Under the pieces are notes generated by a model. That model saw only the letters and a list, made by a program, of their open reading frames with translations, was not told the DNA's origin and did no database searches. A stretch of DNA of 64,000 bases from contig KB445798.1 of assembly GCA_000320605.2 (NCBI GenBank), positions 769,037 through 833,036 of the forward strand. Direction: 5' to 3'. Position numbers and translations under genes: made by a program. This DNA comes from Gelatoporia subvermispora B. Lineage: Eukaryota; Basidiomycota; Agaricomycetes; Polyporales; Gelatoporiaceae. Numbering within the stretch: position 1 is the first letter of the stretch; each line of letters begins with the position of its first letter. Positions 1 through 11,701 of the stretch are shown here, piece after piece.

Positions 1-490
1 AGGCCTAGCAATAGCCAAGACAAATCTGGTAGAAAGTGATGAGATTGAAGCTGGGGGATACCTGCCCCAGCTGCCCTCCTTATATACATGTGGGCCCCAG
101 TCCCCCTGGGACTGGTGGCAATGGTACTACTACTCTAATCTACGAATCCTATTGGCTACCTACAGTATGACATCACCTAGCTCCACCCAGTGGAGCTGTC
201 TCAGTCAGCAAGTGGAGCTATGACATCATCTGGCTCCACCAGCGCATGGTTTCTCCAGAGCTGATCCTGTGACCTTTCCAGAAGGTTCCACTACCTTCCA
301 GATGATCCCTTCGCCTTCCAGATGGTTCTAGCACCTTCCAGCACCTTCCTGTCGCTTCTAGACTCCTTCTAGACCTAGCCATGCCTAGCCAGACCTAGAC
401 TGGGACATGTGACTCTGGGACACCTGCACATGTGCGCATCACGTGCCTGCTATGTCACGTGACTAGCCTGGAGCCACGCAGGCAGCCACT
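1..490 (-). mobile_element. Probable LTR (U3/R part) of a retrotransposon, cut by the left edge
   Basis: Read on the minus strand, the stretch begins near a perfect GTCACGTGAC palindrome (454-463) with further CACGTG-like words. It runs through several imperfect 'TGGAAGGT' repeats (about 265-350), then a TATATAAGGAGGG TATA-like box (around 75-90), and leaves the window. A palindromic start, repeated U3 motifs and a single TATA element is the layout of a retrotransposon LTR promoter. The internal region would then lie left of base 1. Two near-copies of a TATGACATCA...CTCCAC unit (about 167-187 and 219-240) and a CTCCAC...GTGGAG hairpin (about 181-195) are also visible. No polyprotein is in the window, so element class and borders are inference. 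Confidence 0.45.
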
Positions 491-3044
491 ACCAGCTAAC
501 TCGTCACTGTTCTGAGAATGGAACACACACTGCCTGCCACTGCTCTAGCGCTGGTTAAGCGCTTAGCTTCGAAAAACTGTGACACAATCATTCCTTCGCT
601 TTTCAGACCTATTGCTCCACGCCAAAACCCTCAAATCGACGAACGCGGAGCTGCCGACGAAGTGTTTAGCCTACCGACGATTTTAGGCGTCCGAGAAGAG
701 AGACGGTGCGATCTGCAATTTCTTGGAACCCCCTGTCTGGACGAGAACATTCCCATGGATGCCAAGAAGTCATACGTTCTCGTTCAGCTTTGCATGGCTA
801 ATTTGTCTCGTTGCAGCCCGCCAATTGAGCTTCAGTTGTCTGAAGCTGAGTTGTCTTGTTGCAGTCAGCTAACTTAGCCTCCAGATACGATCCGATTACC
901 TTGCTTGTCAAGTTGTTGTGCACCCCCATAATTCACAAGCGCCGATCCATTTCTGACAAACACAACCAAGCAACATCCCGGGCGCTTTGAAACAGAATAT
1001 TCAGTTCAGATCGCAGAAGTAACAAGTCGTATGTAGCATGACATGATGTCATCACCTTCACATCCGAAGTCCATAAAAAATTTAATCTTGTCCATTGGGA
1101 ACTTGGAGTGCAATCATTGCTATTTATACTCCCCACACAGTGTGGTCTGGTCCCTCGCACGCGATCATTTATCTGAGTTCGAAATAGACCATCGGCATTA
1201 CGGGTTGAGTTTAGAATTTCTGTGAGTTTCGCCGCTCAAAATACAACTCCGATTATATTTGAGCATGCGGGGTTGAAATCGATACTAAATTACATTGCAC
1301 GGCGTGCCTAAACATCCTTACTCATCTACTAGGTAGATAAGCAAGGTTGCTGTTGGCGTGAGCCGACGCTTCCCGAGTCATTTCAACGCAGGGAAACTTA
1401 AGCCTATGAGGTTGATGCTGGAGCAGGAACCTCTCCCAAGGTCATGCGCCGTCCGCTACGACCTCGTCTTGCATGATGTATTCCCTCATGCCGGACTCCA
1501 GGAGATTCAGTTGCACGATTCCTCGAACCAATAGATATTAGGCCATATGTATAGCAGATCTACAAAGGCCGGAATGGCACAGTATTCTGACTGACACGCC
1601 CAGCCGACGTCTGTGGTGTATCAGTGTCATACGAGCACTGGCGGCGAGAAGCGCCGCCAAACGAAATATATTTCATTACACGCAAAGAATAATGGGGCCA
1701 ATGAACGATCGCGCCGCTCAGGACTATTCCATGTCCGATCTGGATCGTATTCAGTTACCACGCATCATCTTCCTCCATCAGAGAACCGGGGTGGCCGCTG
1801 ACTACGGGTCGACAGTGTGGGAGGATCACTAAGGGTGACCAGAGAATTAGTCCGGAGGATCGACGCATGGTAGCAATGGGAGATAACGTACGGAAGCCAA
1901 ATGATTCATAACATGACGAGGAAGCGATGCACCTCCAAGGTTGTACATTTTGTAACTCGGCCTGGAACCCGCGATCGTGCGTCCTACACGTAGAAATGCA
2001 GAGCGTGTCGCAGCGTGAATTACCAGAGAATCCTGGAGGACATATCCGCGTGTCCAGGCCGCGTGTCTGCGGGCCATGCCAACACTAGCCTACAAAGCAA
2101 CTGAGCGTGAATGGATAAATAGAACGAGTTCGCACAGACCACGGATGGCCCCTCGCCCGTTTGTCATAGTACGAATAACCGCTCTCCAGGTCGACCATAT
2201 ATTCTTCTGTAGTATGACCAGCGGTGAGCGCGTGTGTTGATGGAAGATCTGAAGAACTCCCATCGAACAGCCGGCTGGTAGGATACCGTGTGTGTTGCGT
2301 ATAACTCCTTTTGAGCTGGAGATGCATCTCGGCCAAATAGCCGATATTCACGTTGCGCCCCGTGAACCGTTGTTGCCCACGGCTATATGCGAATTCGCGA
2401 TCGGGATACCTAACATAACAAGAAGGAAACCTTTGGCACACAATTGTTGAAGGGGGCTGCGCGCCTGGGACCAAACGAGTGGAGGGCGGTTGTATCCCCT
2501 CTCCAACGCACGCGCAGCGGGATCTGTTTTCATTTGTCGCCAGGCCGGGAACGTGAGGGACCGATCTCGAAGACGCTCGGGATACTCACCAGCTTGCGCA
2601 GACGAGCGCTGCCGTGGCCGGTGGCATGTTCTTGATTGCCCTTAACATCGTGCTACAGTAACAAATAACATACGTATGATCTGATCGATGTGGGCCTCGG
2701 TAGGTTCCACAAAGCACTGTGTACTCACCAAGCCATAGCTTCAACGGATGACCCAACCACATAGATGAGAGAGGATTATCTATGACGCATGTGTATCGAT
2801 GGCTCCCTCGGATCCTTATCCCCCATAGAAGCTAATGCATGAGCTTGTTCATCGAGGAGCGGGGGCTGCGGCTCGAGATGCATTTCCTAGTAAATGCTGA
2901 TAGCATTCAGCTGTACTCATGCACCGACAGATCCGGCTTACCGAAGGAATACCCAATGCTTTGGTCGTCGTCGTACTTGCGAAGTGATGTGGACATGGCA
3001 TGACGGCATCAGCACAGACTGCGTGTTGTTATGCTATGAAGGAG
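491..3044. other. No recognisable gene
   Basis: Only short open frames occur here. The longest is a 119-codon frame at 518-877 directly behind the LTR-like block; it has no domain, signal peptide or splice pattern I recognise. I see no repeat array or RNA gene. Confidence 0.5.
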
Positions 3045-3260
3045 AATCCAGGCAGCAGGTAGGTGGCAGTAAAAGCAGATTCGGAGAGTGCCCCGAGCGA
3101 TCCAGAGAGCGCTAGAGACAGATGCGTAGCGCGCAAACGGTCGCGACCTTTGACGCCACCACCATTCGCGCGACCGCCCTCTCGATCGACCACTGTGACC
3201 TCCCGTCCCGTATGACATCACTCTGCAACTCGTGGTCCCCGATCTCTCTGGCACCAAAGC
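3045..3260 (+). repeat. Member of the TATGACATCA dispersed repeat family
   Basis: The block starts with a GCAGCAGGTAGGTGGCAGTA-like word and continues with GAGAGCGCTAGAGACAG and CGCGACCGCC. It ends with ATCGACCACTGTGACCTCCC and the core TATGACATCACTC. The same order of words is found at about 17840-18060 and 28345-28540, and the last two words recur at about 9750-9990. The copies are diverged, so this looks like an old interspersed non-coding element rather than a recent insertion. Borders are approximate. Confidence 0.55.
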
Positions 3261-3439
3261 TCTGCGAAGACGCCGAGGACTGGCCATCCGATCGACCTGA
3301 TTGACGCAGACCTCGCAGCGTGTCGAGCTCAAGGTGCGGTGCGCACGGACCCAGCCCACCCGGCTTCTCTCCATCTTTTCAAACCAACCAGTCGAACACT
3401 GCGCCAGAACATCCTATGAGGCAGCGATAACCACGGTGC

Positions 3440-5150
3440 ATCGTACTGATGCGCGGACCCGCCGAGCGCCCTAGTTTCGGCCTGCCCCGCACCCAGCACG
3501 CCGACGTCTCTGTTCATCGACATGGGTCTCGACCACCCGCCGACGGCGCGAAGCAGCAACGGGGGTATCGACCTCGTGGGCACGCCGCAGAGCACACTCA
3601 AGCACCACCGAATGTCAAGCTCGAGCCGGGCAAAACGCTACCTCAGTAATGCGTGCGAGGATGCGACCTGCCGCCCGTGCGTCCACAGTCCACTAGCACG
3701 CTAATGCGAGCTGACGATGACGCGTTCTCGTGCACTGGTACAGACCTCCTCGCGGTATTCAACTCGCTCGCCCAGCTCCCGCGGCCCGCAGGACGATGTA
3801 TCCCGGCTCCTGCCCCCTAAACGTCCACAGCGCGAACCTACGCCCGTCGAGGTGCACGTCGACACGCGCAACGAGGATTTCGACCTCGCTGACGTATTGG
3901 CACAGTAGCGGCCCTAGCCGGAGGTGGACGACGCTAGCATAGGCGTAAACTTCAAGAGTAGGAGCAGAAAGAAGGAGAGCACAGTGCTCAAGGTGGATAC
4001 CTCGCTACTCGGTTTAGGTCTCTCAGAGCGCGACTTGGGAGCGAAAGATCTACCATGTGAGTAATTCGCTGCATCTGTCTGACTGGGAATATTCCCGGTT
4101 GCCTCAACGGCACGCCACGTCGTTGCGTATATGCTGCCGCCCATGAGACCAAACCCAATCATAGACATAATTCCTCGGACCTGCTGCGCCTTTCTCTCAT
4201 CGCTCGCCCGAGACTGTTCGTCCCACAACGACGCTAACCACCTACCACATCTAGGTGTACTTCCACGCTGGCTGAGCCAGACATTGCTGGACACAATCCG
4301 AACTCGCACAAAGTGTCCAGATTCTTACTCGGTGAGCATCGGCAGTCGCAGCTATCTAAGGTAAGCAACGAAGTGCTCGCGAGTAGCAGAACTCTGCTGA
4401 ACCTTTACAGCCCAGCGCTATGCTATCATACTCGACGCCGTCCGCGCAGGGTGGGACGTCTACCGCATTACCATCCTCGCTATACGTCCCGAATTTCTGA
4501 GGTGCACTTCTCGTCACCCGACACGGCGAATCGATCCGCAAGAATACCCGCACGCCGAGCTTCGAGGCGAGGCTCTTGCCGTTCGCCCTTGACTCGTCTG
4601 CTCCGCACCCAGCGTCGAGCTCCGCCCCCTCACATTCAACGTTCGCCTCGAGGCCCACAGCGAGGTCCTCGTCCCCTCTCCGGATCGCGCATGCACAACA
4701 CCGTGGTCCCCGGGAGATCATCGACGTCTGCAAAGGTATGTAGATTACTGTTCTGGGATGAATCTTATCTGGTACTATCGGTGCTGTCCTTATCAGGTTC
4801 CCCGATATCAACTGCGGCCTGCTCTCCTGGAGCGAGATCACGCGTTCCTTCTCAGTAGTTAAATTGGGAGGTCCGGATTTCGACACATAAGGTGAGCCCT
4901 CACATTCAATGGTCCGCCCGTGGCTAAATGAGCAGCCAGATTCTCCTGATAGCGTCAGGACGATCGCGACATTTTTTGCGGTTGCTAGTGCCCTTGCGCG
5001 CGATGATGGGCGTACCACCCCAGTACCTGCTCTCACCCGCTACCGTCAGGACGTTTAATCGGCGACTACCGTATGCGGATTAGCTCTCTTAGAAGGCACG
5101 TACGTATCCCTCAACCATCGCAGACTGGCAAAACAGGAGGCACGAGCTCA
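3440..5150 (+). pseudogene. Decayed, intron-bearing protein gene of unknown family
   Basis: Several coding-looking stretches sit in order on the plus strand but are broken by stops and frame changes. They include a piece near 3945-4055 reading LKVDTSLLGLGLSERDLGAK, ended by a GTGAGT donor. Another lies near 4500-4690 (reading ESIRKNTRTPSFEARLLPFA, then PLTFNVRLEAHSEVLVPS). A third lies near 4797-4890 after a CAG acceptor (FPDINCGLLSWSEITRSFSV). A fourth lies near 4890-5140 (SVRTIATFFAVASALARDDG, then CGLALLEGTYVSLNHRRLAK). Donor-like GTAAGC (about 4361) and acceptor-like TACAG (about 4410) signals fall between pieces. I do not recognise the family. The mix of natural-looking protein segments and stops argues for a dead copy of a real basidiomycete gene. 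Confidence 0.4.
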
Positions 5151-7155
5151 GTAAGGGTCCCTATGTCAGGAAGGTAACAATGGTTCTGTACGCACAACAA
5201 GAGGATCTATGTAAAGGACGGCTTCGTATACAGTCGTTCCGAGAACGATGACCACTGAAGGTGGACGAGCCTGCTCAACCTTGTCGAATAGCCACGATGA
5301 GAGTATCATAAAATATATAAGTTTGAGCCCACGCACACCGAAGAACATACGCTACGTCCAAGGTGAGGAATATACAGCGTGATTGCACTCGTCCACGGTT
5401 GTATCCGAGACCAGGTCGTGACCCATTCACGGTAACAAATGTACTTTAAACTCGCCGATCTGCGCCGTGTATCGTTGCGATTGACACGCTCTTCGATGTC
5501 TCCGCGCTTGATAGCTCGGTAATAACTCAATGTGATCGAGGTGCGAGATGCATTGAGTTCTGAATTCGGGTCTTCTAAACGTGCAGCCTGAAGGTAAATA
5601 GGGTTGCTGCTCACGGCCACGAGATATATTGTGTCAAAAGTATATTTCAGACAGTGTTCAAATGTGTGTCGAACACGTAGTTAACTCTGTTACAACTGAG
5701 TACGACGCTGTATGCTACGAATTAGCGTTCACGCTCCACATGAATTAAACCTCAATCCCGCATATCGTCTGCTACCTCGCAGACATCAAGAAGCGACGAC
5801 AGACCCAACGTAGGAGTGAGCGATCCACCCAGCCGTGCTGCCCTGCACGGTCGCGCCAAACCGTATCGATTTTTACGGTACGTTCTTCATCGAAAGGTGC
5901 GCATATACCGACATTGCGCTGCACTATGTAAGTCGTTAATGTGCATGTATTGATCTAGTTGCGTTATCGCTCACCAAATATATCATGCCAGCCATCCGAT
6001 GTGACCTTAATCGACTTCGGACACTGCGTTTAAATTCTTGGAAACGGGTTCGGAGTAGATATACGACCAGCGGAAGCTAGAGATCTGCGAATATGTGTGA
6101 GTAATACTCAGCAGCATTCTCGTTGACGTACGCATACTTATAAGTTATAACTGGCCCAAGACTTTGATGCACTCCACCGCGGCATTAGTCGGGATCTAGT
6201 ATGCCGGTATCAGACCCAAACACGACTGATGTGGTGGAGATAGCTACCAAGATCCAGGAGACCACATCGTACCTTGAGTTGGTGTAGAGGCATTGCGGGC
6301 TGGCAGCGTACTGAGGGTGTAGCGTTACTCGGGTCGGCCAAACTAGAGCAGCAATTGAGTACGCGGGCTTGATGTGGCGAAGCAACAGTATACATAGTGA
6401 GCGAAACGACCACTTCGCCTAGCGGTGGTACTCCAAGAGCCGTCCACGGCACTGCATATGCATCTCAAGGTCGGTCGGTACTCAGTGCGCATGAAAGAAG
6501 CCACTTCGATTACCATCCGAAGAGGCTTGGCGGTCTGCAAGACGGTTCAGGTGAATGGAGACGTCATCGAGAAGATATCATCTTGCGCGGACCCGCGAGC
6601 AGGTCGAGAGGTCGACGCTGTCGGCTGTCGCGCTGCGCTGTGGACCACGTCGTCGTCCGTCAGCCCGTCGGCAGGCTCCTCCGCGCGCAGAGCTGGACAT
6701 CGTCCGGAGAAGTTCTGGTGCACACTTGCCCCCGCCGTGCGAGCGCGCATGGGCCGGACAGCGCAAGACGGCCAGATGCACGGCTTGTCCCGAGGACCGT
6801 GCGGTGCGCGGGCGCGGTCTCCGGGCAGATGTCGGTGTCAGTGCGTTACATCGCGTGTCGGGGGTAGCTTGCGGGCTGCTCGAACTCGAGTATACGGCCG
6901 CGCCAACGCAGTACTTGCACGTTCGGCTTTGCATGGTATATGCGGCGACGTTGGGGCATTGCGCACGGGTCGTTAAGCTGGCAGCGGTGCGGAGCGTGTC
7001 TTGTGCGCAGAAGTCGCAGGCGTCGTGCATGTGGTCCTCTCTAGGACACCGCACAAAGCGGTGGGTGAGAATTGCGTGCGAGTCGCGTCGCGCGACAGCG
7101 CTGTGCGCGAGGAGCACGCCCGCGCGGTGAGCGCGTCGTGGCGGTCTGTAGCCGC
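5151..7155. other. No recognisable gene; GC-rich block at its right end
   Basis: From 5151 to about 6400 there are only short random-looking frames. From about 6550 to 7155 the DNA becomes very GC-rich, and long frames open on both strands at once (plus 6555-7130, minus 6578-7165). That is what composition alone produces. Neither translation shows a domain I know. Confidence 0.5.
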
Positions 7156-8765
7156 TGTGGGTCAATGATTCGGAGCGTCACACATGTATCGTTCAGGTGG
7201 GGCGGTGAGGAGCACATCTTGGTGTGATAGACTGTGCGCGGCCCTCAGTGCTGATGGGGCAGATGGAGGACAGCGCAAAGTGTTGTGGCAATCCGCGGTG
7301 TTCAACACCAGAGAATTGACGGGGTATGAGATCGCACGCGATACTGGTGCGTCCTTGAGGAGCACGTTTGAGCGGTGTTGTTGTCGCCGCTGGCGAAAAG
7401 TGAGCGGGAGGATGCCATACACGAGCGCGGCGCGCTGAGCGTTGGATCGCGTGGCATGCTGAGCGTTGATTCAGCGTGCACAGATCGCTCACGACGACGC
7501 GTCTGCTTGATGCATGTGCGCGTTGAGGGTGTGCGGCGGGCACGCTGAGCGTGAGTGGCGACGAGGACAGAGTCGGGGACTGCGCAGAGAGCGTGGGGGG
7601 GCTCGCGGGGGGAGCAAATGAGAGGGAGATGGAGAGGGAGCAGGGTCAGAGACGGGCCAGGGAGAGCGAGACGGGGGGAATGAGGATGTCGACCAACGCA
7701 GGCCGCAGGGATGAGATCGAGCGAGCAAGGGATGTGGAGCCAAGGTGAGCAGAGGCCAACGCCGGGGCGAGCGGGTGACGCGAGAGTACGAATACAGTGA
7801 AGACGCGTGGGTGAAGAGAGGACACGCAAACAAGCTGAAGCGAGCGAGCGACCAAGAGAGCGAGAGACACGATCGCAGCGATGGAGCGCAGGCCTGCAAG
7901 CGCTCATGGGTGCGTCACGTGGACGGCCAGGAACGCTTGAGACAGGCTCGACGCTCTCGCTGAGATCTGTCGGTGCAACCCCCGGGACTGTCCTTCTCCT
8001 TGCGGCTCGCGATTGTTCTTCTCCATTGATATCAAGACCGAAGGGGAAAGTCACTTACGACGAATACTGGTAGCGGGGAAATGTCCGTCTTCTACGACTT
8101 AGTCTTGAGCGATGAGGTTCCCGCCGCACGTGTAATCGAGCCGGCAGGTCAGCGAGACGATCGTTCAACGTTCACGCGCACGTTCAGGGTCCGCATGCAA
8201 CGGGTGCGCTCATAGTACCCACAGGACGAACCCGGCACCTTGGCAGCACTCTAGTGAGCCAGTCGTCTCGCTCTCCGCATGCAAGATGTAAGTCCAGCAA
8301 CACAAAGGTGCCGTCAGTCGCAAGCCCCCGGCTTCTTGCTTGTCACCTTCCTGCTGAGCAGCTTAGGGCACACACTCGCTGCCTTCGTCTGCTCTACGCT
8401 CTCATCATCGCTCGCGCACGAGCCACATGGCGACCCACATTCCTGGTAGCACCCTCGTCTGCATTGCGCCGGCGCACCGCAGGAGGACGTCACGCTGGAC
8501 TTGCTGAGCGAGTACGTCGCGCGGCTGCAGACGACATCCTACGAGGGCGCGGGCGACGAGCGGATCCTTTTTATCGCGCACGAGGAGCTGCTGGGGCTGT
8601 ACGAGAAGGCCGGCTCGAGTGAGCCGGGCTGAGCCCCGTCGCACATGGCTCGCGGCCGTGGTTCGGAGTGCGGAGGACTCCTACGTCGCAGTCGCCTGCC
8701 CCGCAGCCCCCTGCAGCGGCTCCGGACGACCTGTGGGCAGCCCTAGAGCGGGCGTCGTCGCGGCC
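7156..8765 (+). repeat. Segmental duplication, copy A (partner at 21783-23370)
   Basis: Diverged but colinear similarity to 21783-23370 can be followed by eye. Shared words include CAGATCGCTCACGAC (about 7484 versus 22069), AGAGTCGGGGAC (about 7568 versus 22163) and CACGTGGA.GGCCAGGA (about 7917 versus 22519). Others are GGACGAACC.GGCACCTTGG (about 8223 versus 22840) and TCGCGCACGAGGAGCTGC (about 8573 versus 23196). Similarity stops near 8765 and 23368. The left two thirds are purine-rich and non-coding; the right third holds a GNAT-like relic. Both copies have the same orientation and flank the NACHT gene. Confidence 0.8.
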
Positions 8766-8960
8766 GAAGGCAAAGGCACAGCTGCTGCTGTGTTTCGCCA
8801 ACGGTGTCCAGGATCTAAACGTGGACTCGGATGGCTCCCGGACGAACAAGTACAACCTGCTGTGCCCCCGGGAAGGCTGCGGCAGCGTGATCCTGAAGGA
8901 TGGCAGCGCGACGGCTGTTGAACGCGAGAGCGTCAGGCTGGAGCATATCAGTGTCTTACA
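8375..8960 (+). pseudogene. GNAT acetyltransferase plus Mss4-like relic, copy A
   Basis: Pieces read in order, with frame changes: LAAFVCSTLSSSLAHE, then MATHIPGSTLVCIAPAHRRR, then LLSEYVARL, then ERILFIAHEELLGLYEKAG, then VVHGSRPWF. They match the layout of AANAT-like GNAT acetyltransferases (acetyl-CoA loop near the HRRR, C-terminal HEELLxxYEKAG and HGxxPWF). Directly behind, one open frame (8668-8988) reads ALERASSRPKAKAQLLLCFA and then NKYNLLCPREGCGSVILKDG. This resembles the start of an Mss4-like zinc fold with a C-x4-C pair. The Mss4 part ends before the rest of its domain. Frameshifts in the GNAT part and the lost 3' end point to a pseudogene. That the two parts were one fused gene is inference. 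Confidence 0.55.
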
Positions 8961-8989
8961 TGTAGTACCATTAAGTCAGCATGAATGAA

Positions 8990-9734
8990 GGCCTCTGTTG
9001 GCTGCGTATATGTGTATGGACAATCGCAAAGCGTAGTCTTCACCATATGACGTGTGTACTAAGATAATCGACGCAGCAAGTCGCAAGCAGCCCGATTCTC
9101 TGATGTACCGTACCTATTCCCATGCAAAGGAGAAGGGACGACCAAACACTGTGTCACATAGAGCGGCGGTTTTTGTCTCCATACTCACCCAGGCACAGCA
9201 TGGACTGCGCGACGAGCCCGCCACGACCTGGTGAAACGGTGTCATACGCAGCGCGTAGGCAGGCGTTGCTCTGGCAAGGGGACATGCCAGCCCGCGATGC
9301 TGCGTCGCGAATATGCTAGTGTGAAGGTCGATATGAGTATATCTTGCCTGGCGAATAGGGCACTTACAAAGAGTGCAAGTTTGGAAGCATCGACGAGCTA
9401 TGTTTGCGGGCGGGCTGTATGCGCGTCCAAACCGTCGATAAGCAACCGACAGGACACTGTAGAAAGTAAATGTCATCTAGAGCTTCACGGAATACGAAGC
9501 ACCACGGTAATACCAGTTGAACAATTCTGCAACTGCGAGAAGGTTCTATTAGCACAGATAGGCGGTCCGTCAGGGAATGGGGAAAGACGTACGTCATGCG
9601 CATGTACCGTTCGTGTCCTAATGAAGTGTATATGCGAATGCGTGTTGACATTTTGAAAGCCAATATCAGGGAAGGGACGTAATGGGACACTCACATCGGA
9701 CATGCACGTCGTCCAAGACCGCTACCGAGTCTGA
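8990..9734. other. No recognisable gene
   Basis: Short overlapping frames on both strands only (for example 9231-9656 plus). I see no domain, splice pattern or repeat in them. Confidence 0.5.
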
Positions 9735-9995
9735 GCTCGATTATACAAAACCAACTTTTCAGTCGACCACAGCCCTCCCTTCCGCTATGATATCACTCTC
9801 TGCAACTCGCAATTCTTGATCTCTGCGACAGCAGGACTCGATGAGTGCTGGCGATTCGACTGACTTGATGAAACTAAAACCGGCGGGATCTCCGCTCATC
9901 ACCTGCGCGACCAGTCTGTGGATGAGTCGATCGACCACGACTTCCCTTCCGCTGTGACATCACAACACGTACCCTTCGAGGTCTGCGACATCAAT
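9735..9995 (+). repeat. Two tandem fragments of the TATGACATCA dispersed repeat
   Basis: About 9755-9835 reads GTCGACCACAGCCCTCCCTT then CCGCTATGATATCACTCTCTG and CAACTCGCAATTCTTGATCTCTGCGAC-like sequence. About 9920-9990 repeats the theme: ATCGACCACGACTTCCCTT, then CCGCTGTGACATCACAAC and GAGGTCTGCGACATC. Both match the 3' half of the copy at 3045-3260. They sit about 165 bases apart in the same orientation, so this may be a small local duplication. Confidence 0.5.
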
Positions 9996-10424
9996 TTTGT
10001 GCGAAGTGCGGGGTGGCGGCATACTACGCGCGGGCAGGGTTGAGGAGAAGATTCGGTGGGTGTGGAATGGAACGGACATGGACATGTGAGGAGTGGTCAA
10101 CGGCAAGACGGGTTAGGCTAGGCCGAGCACTGAAAGAGAGGGAAGAACGAGGGCATATACAGCTGAGTGCGATATCCAATGCAGTAGACCAGAGATCTTG
10201 TCGTTCGCAATATTGGTCGTCTGAGCGCTGACGCGCTTCGCGGTTCGACGCGCGCTCCAGATTCGAGCCTCTGCTCTCTGCCTAGCAGGCGTCTGCCAAA
10301 TGTTCTCCGACCACAATCGTCATCTACAGATTGATCTTCGCTGGTCTTTATATCCCCTGCTCGCAGCTCCGACCTCCAGCTCACCTACCCCTGTCGAAAA
10401 GTCTGTGCCCTCGGCGTCTTGGAT
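9996..10424. other. Non-coding stretch, weak repeat similarity
   Basis: No gene is seen. Around 10185-10400 the text (GAGCGCTGACGCGC..., then TCTTTATATCCCCTGCTCGC) loosely resembles the dispersed repeat with its TATATC word, but the match is too weak to delimit. Confidence 0.4.
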
Positions 10425-10667
10425 GCCTCGTGATCAACGAGGCTGTTGCTTTCATGAATGATACACGAGGCCGGAACAGGTGCAACGGTGGCTTTTGCAT
10501 GCTTCCGTGCATCGATAACCGGCCCGTGTCACTGCAATGAACCGCACTATGCTGGGCTCCCGTGTATGAACGCCTCTGGTCGCCTAAAGCGTCTGCAACA
10601 TTGAGGGTCATGATCACATCATACCTCATGCTGGAGCTAATCGAGTTTGAACAATCCCATCCACCCC
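10425..10667 (+). repeat. 243-base direct repeat flanking the assembly gap, left copy
   Basis: This block, starting GCCTCGTGATCAACGAGG and ending CCATCCACCCC, is the same base for base as 11071-11313 on the other side of the N run. It begins with a short hairpin (GCCTCG-TGATCAA-CGAGG). The most likely cause is two contig ends that overlap but were not merged. Confidence 0.95.
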
Positions 10668-11070
10668 NNNNNNNNNNNNNNNNNNNNNNNNNNNNNNNNN
10701 NNNNNNNNNNNNNNNNNNNNNNNNNNNNNNNNNNNNNNNNNNNNNNNNNNNNNNNNNNNNNNNNNNNNNNNNNNNNNNNNNNNNNNNNNNNNNNNNNNNN
10801 NNNNNNNNNNNNNNNNNNNNNNNNNNNNNNNNNNNNNNNNNNNNNNNNNNNNNNNNNNNNNNNNNNNNNNNNNNNNNNNNNNNNNNNNNNNNNNNNNNNN
10901 NNNNNNNNNNNNNNNNNNNNNNNNNNNNNNNNNNNNNNNNNNNNNNNNNNNNNNNNNNNNNNNNNNNNNNNNNNNNNNNNNNNNNNNNNNNNNNNNNNNN
11001 NNNNNNNNNNNNNNNNNNNNNNNNNNNNNNNNNNNNNNNNNNNNNNNNNNNNNNNNNNNNNNNNNNNNNN
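10668..11070. other. Assembly gap (403 N)
   Basis: Unbroken run of N. Open frames that cross it are artefacts. Because both flanks are the same 243 bases, the true gap may be zero or negative in length. Confidence 0.99.
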
Positions 11071-11313
11071 GCCTCGTGATCAACGAGGCTGTTGCTTTCA
11101 TGAATGATACACGAGGCCGGAACAGGTGCAACGGTGGCTTTTGCATGCTTCCGTGCATCGATAACCGGCCCGTGTCACTGCAATGAACCGCACTATGCTG
11201 GGCTCCCGTGTATGAACGCCTCTGGTCGCCTAAAGCGTCTGCAACATTGAGGGTCATGATCACATCATACCTCATGCTGGAGCTAATCGAGTTTGAACAA
11301 TCCCATCCACCCC
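11071..11313 (+). repeat. 243-base direct repeat flanking the assembly gap, right copy
   Basis: Same bases as 10425-10667. It continues into unique sequence after the run of C at 11310-11314, where the left copy breaks off after four of the five C. Confidence 0.95.
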
Positions 11314-11701
11314 CGTTCAGTATATCGTGAAGTATTGCTCATCCTCCGTCTTTTTGTCCAAATGAGAGTCGGTGCTTATAACACTTCGCATGGGCGTTCA
11401 GAACGAGCCATCAGTTGCTGTCAAAAGTCTGTCAGATACATCACGGCGGATGCCTTCTCTCTGAGATGTGTGTGGAAGTCATGGCCTCATTCTGGACAGA
11501 AAGTCTCGGAGATGAGGCCGCCAAAAACGCATCGACATGCATCTGTGTGAACTTCAGATTGAGTTTGGCATGTTGCATGACTTCTTCCTTCGAGCGTGGC
11601 GCCGAGAGACTAGACCCGATAGTGCGCTGATTGTGCTTCACAGCTCTCCTGGCACCATCCCATAGGGCTCGTCGTACGTTGTTGACACCCCTGCGTACAC
11701 A
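11314..11701. other. Upstream region of the NACHT-WD40 gene
   Basis: No gene is seen. I find no clear TATA box just upstream of the ATG at 11702. Confidence 0.4.

Noticed and set aside
6555..7165. Overlapping 190-residue frames on both strands
   Set aside because: The block is very GC-rich, both strands are open at once, and neither translation has a domain, hydrophobic pattern or splice signals.
7302..8054. Minus-strand 250-codon frame (and its counterpart at 21815-22504)
   Set aside because: It reads a pyrimidine-rich strand of the duplicated segment as low-complexity Ser/Pro/Arg/Leu. Both frames being open follows from composition, and frame does not stay in step between the copies.
10562..11275. 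Long frames through the N run
   Set aside because: They exist only because N is read as sense. They are not genes.
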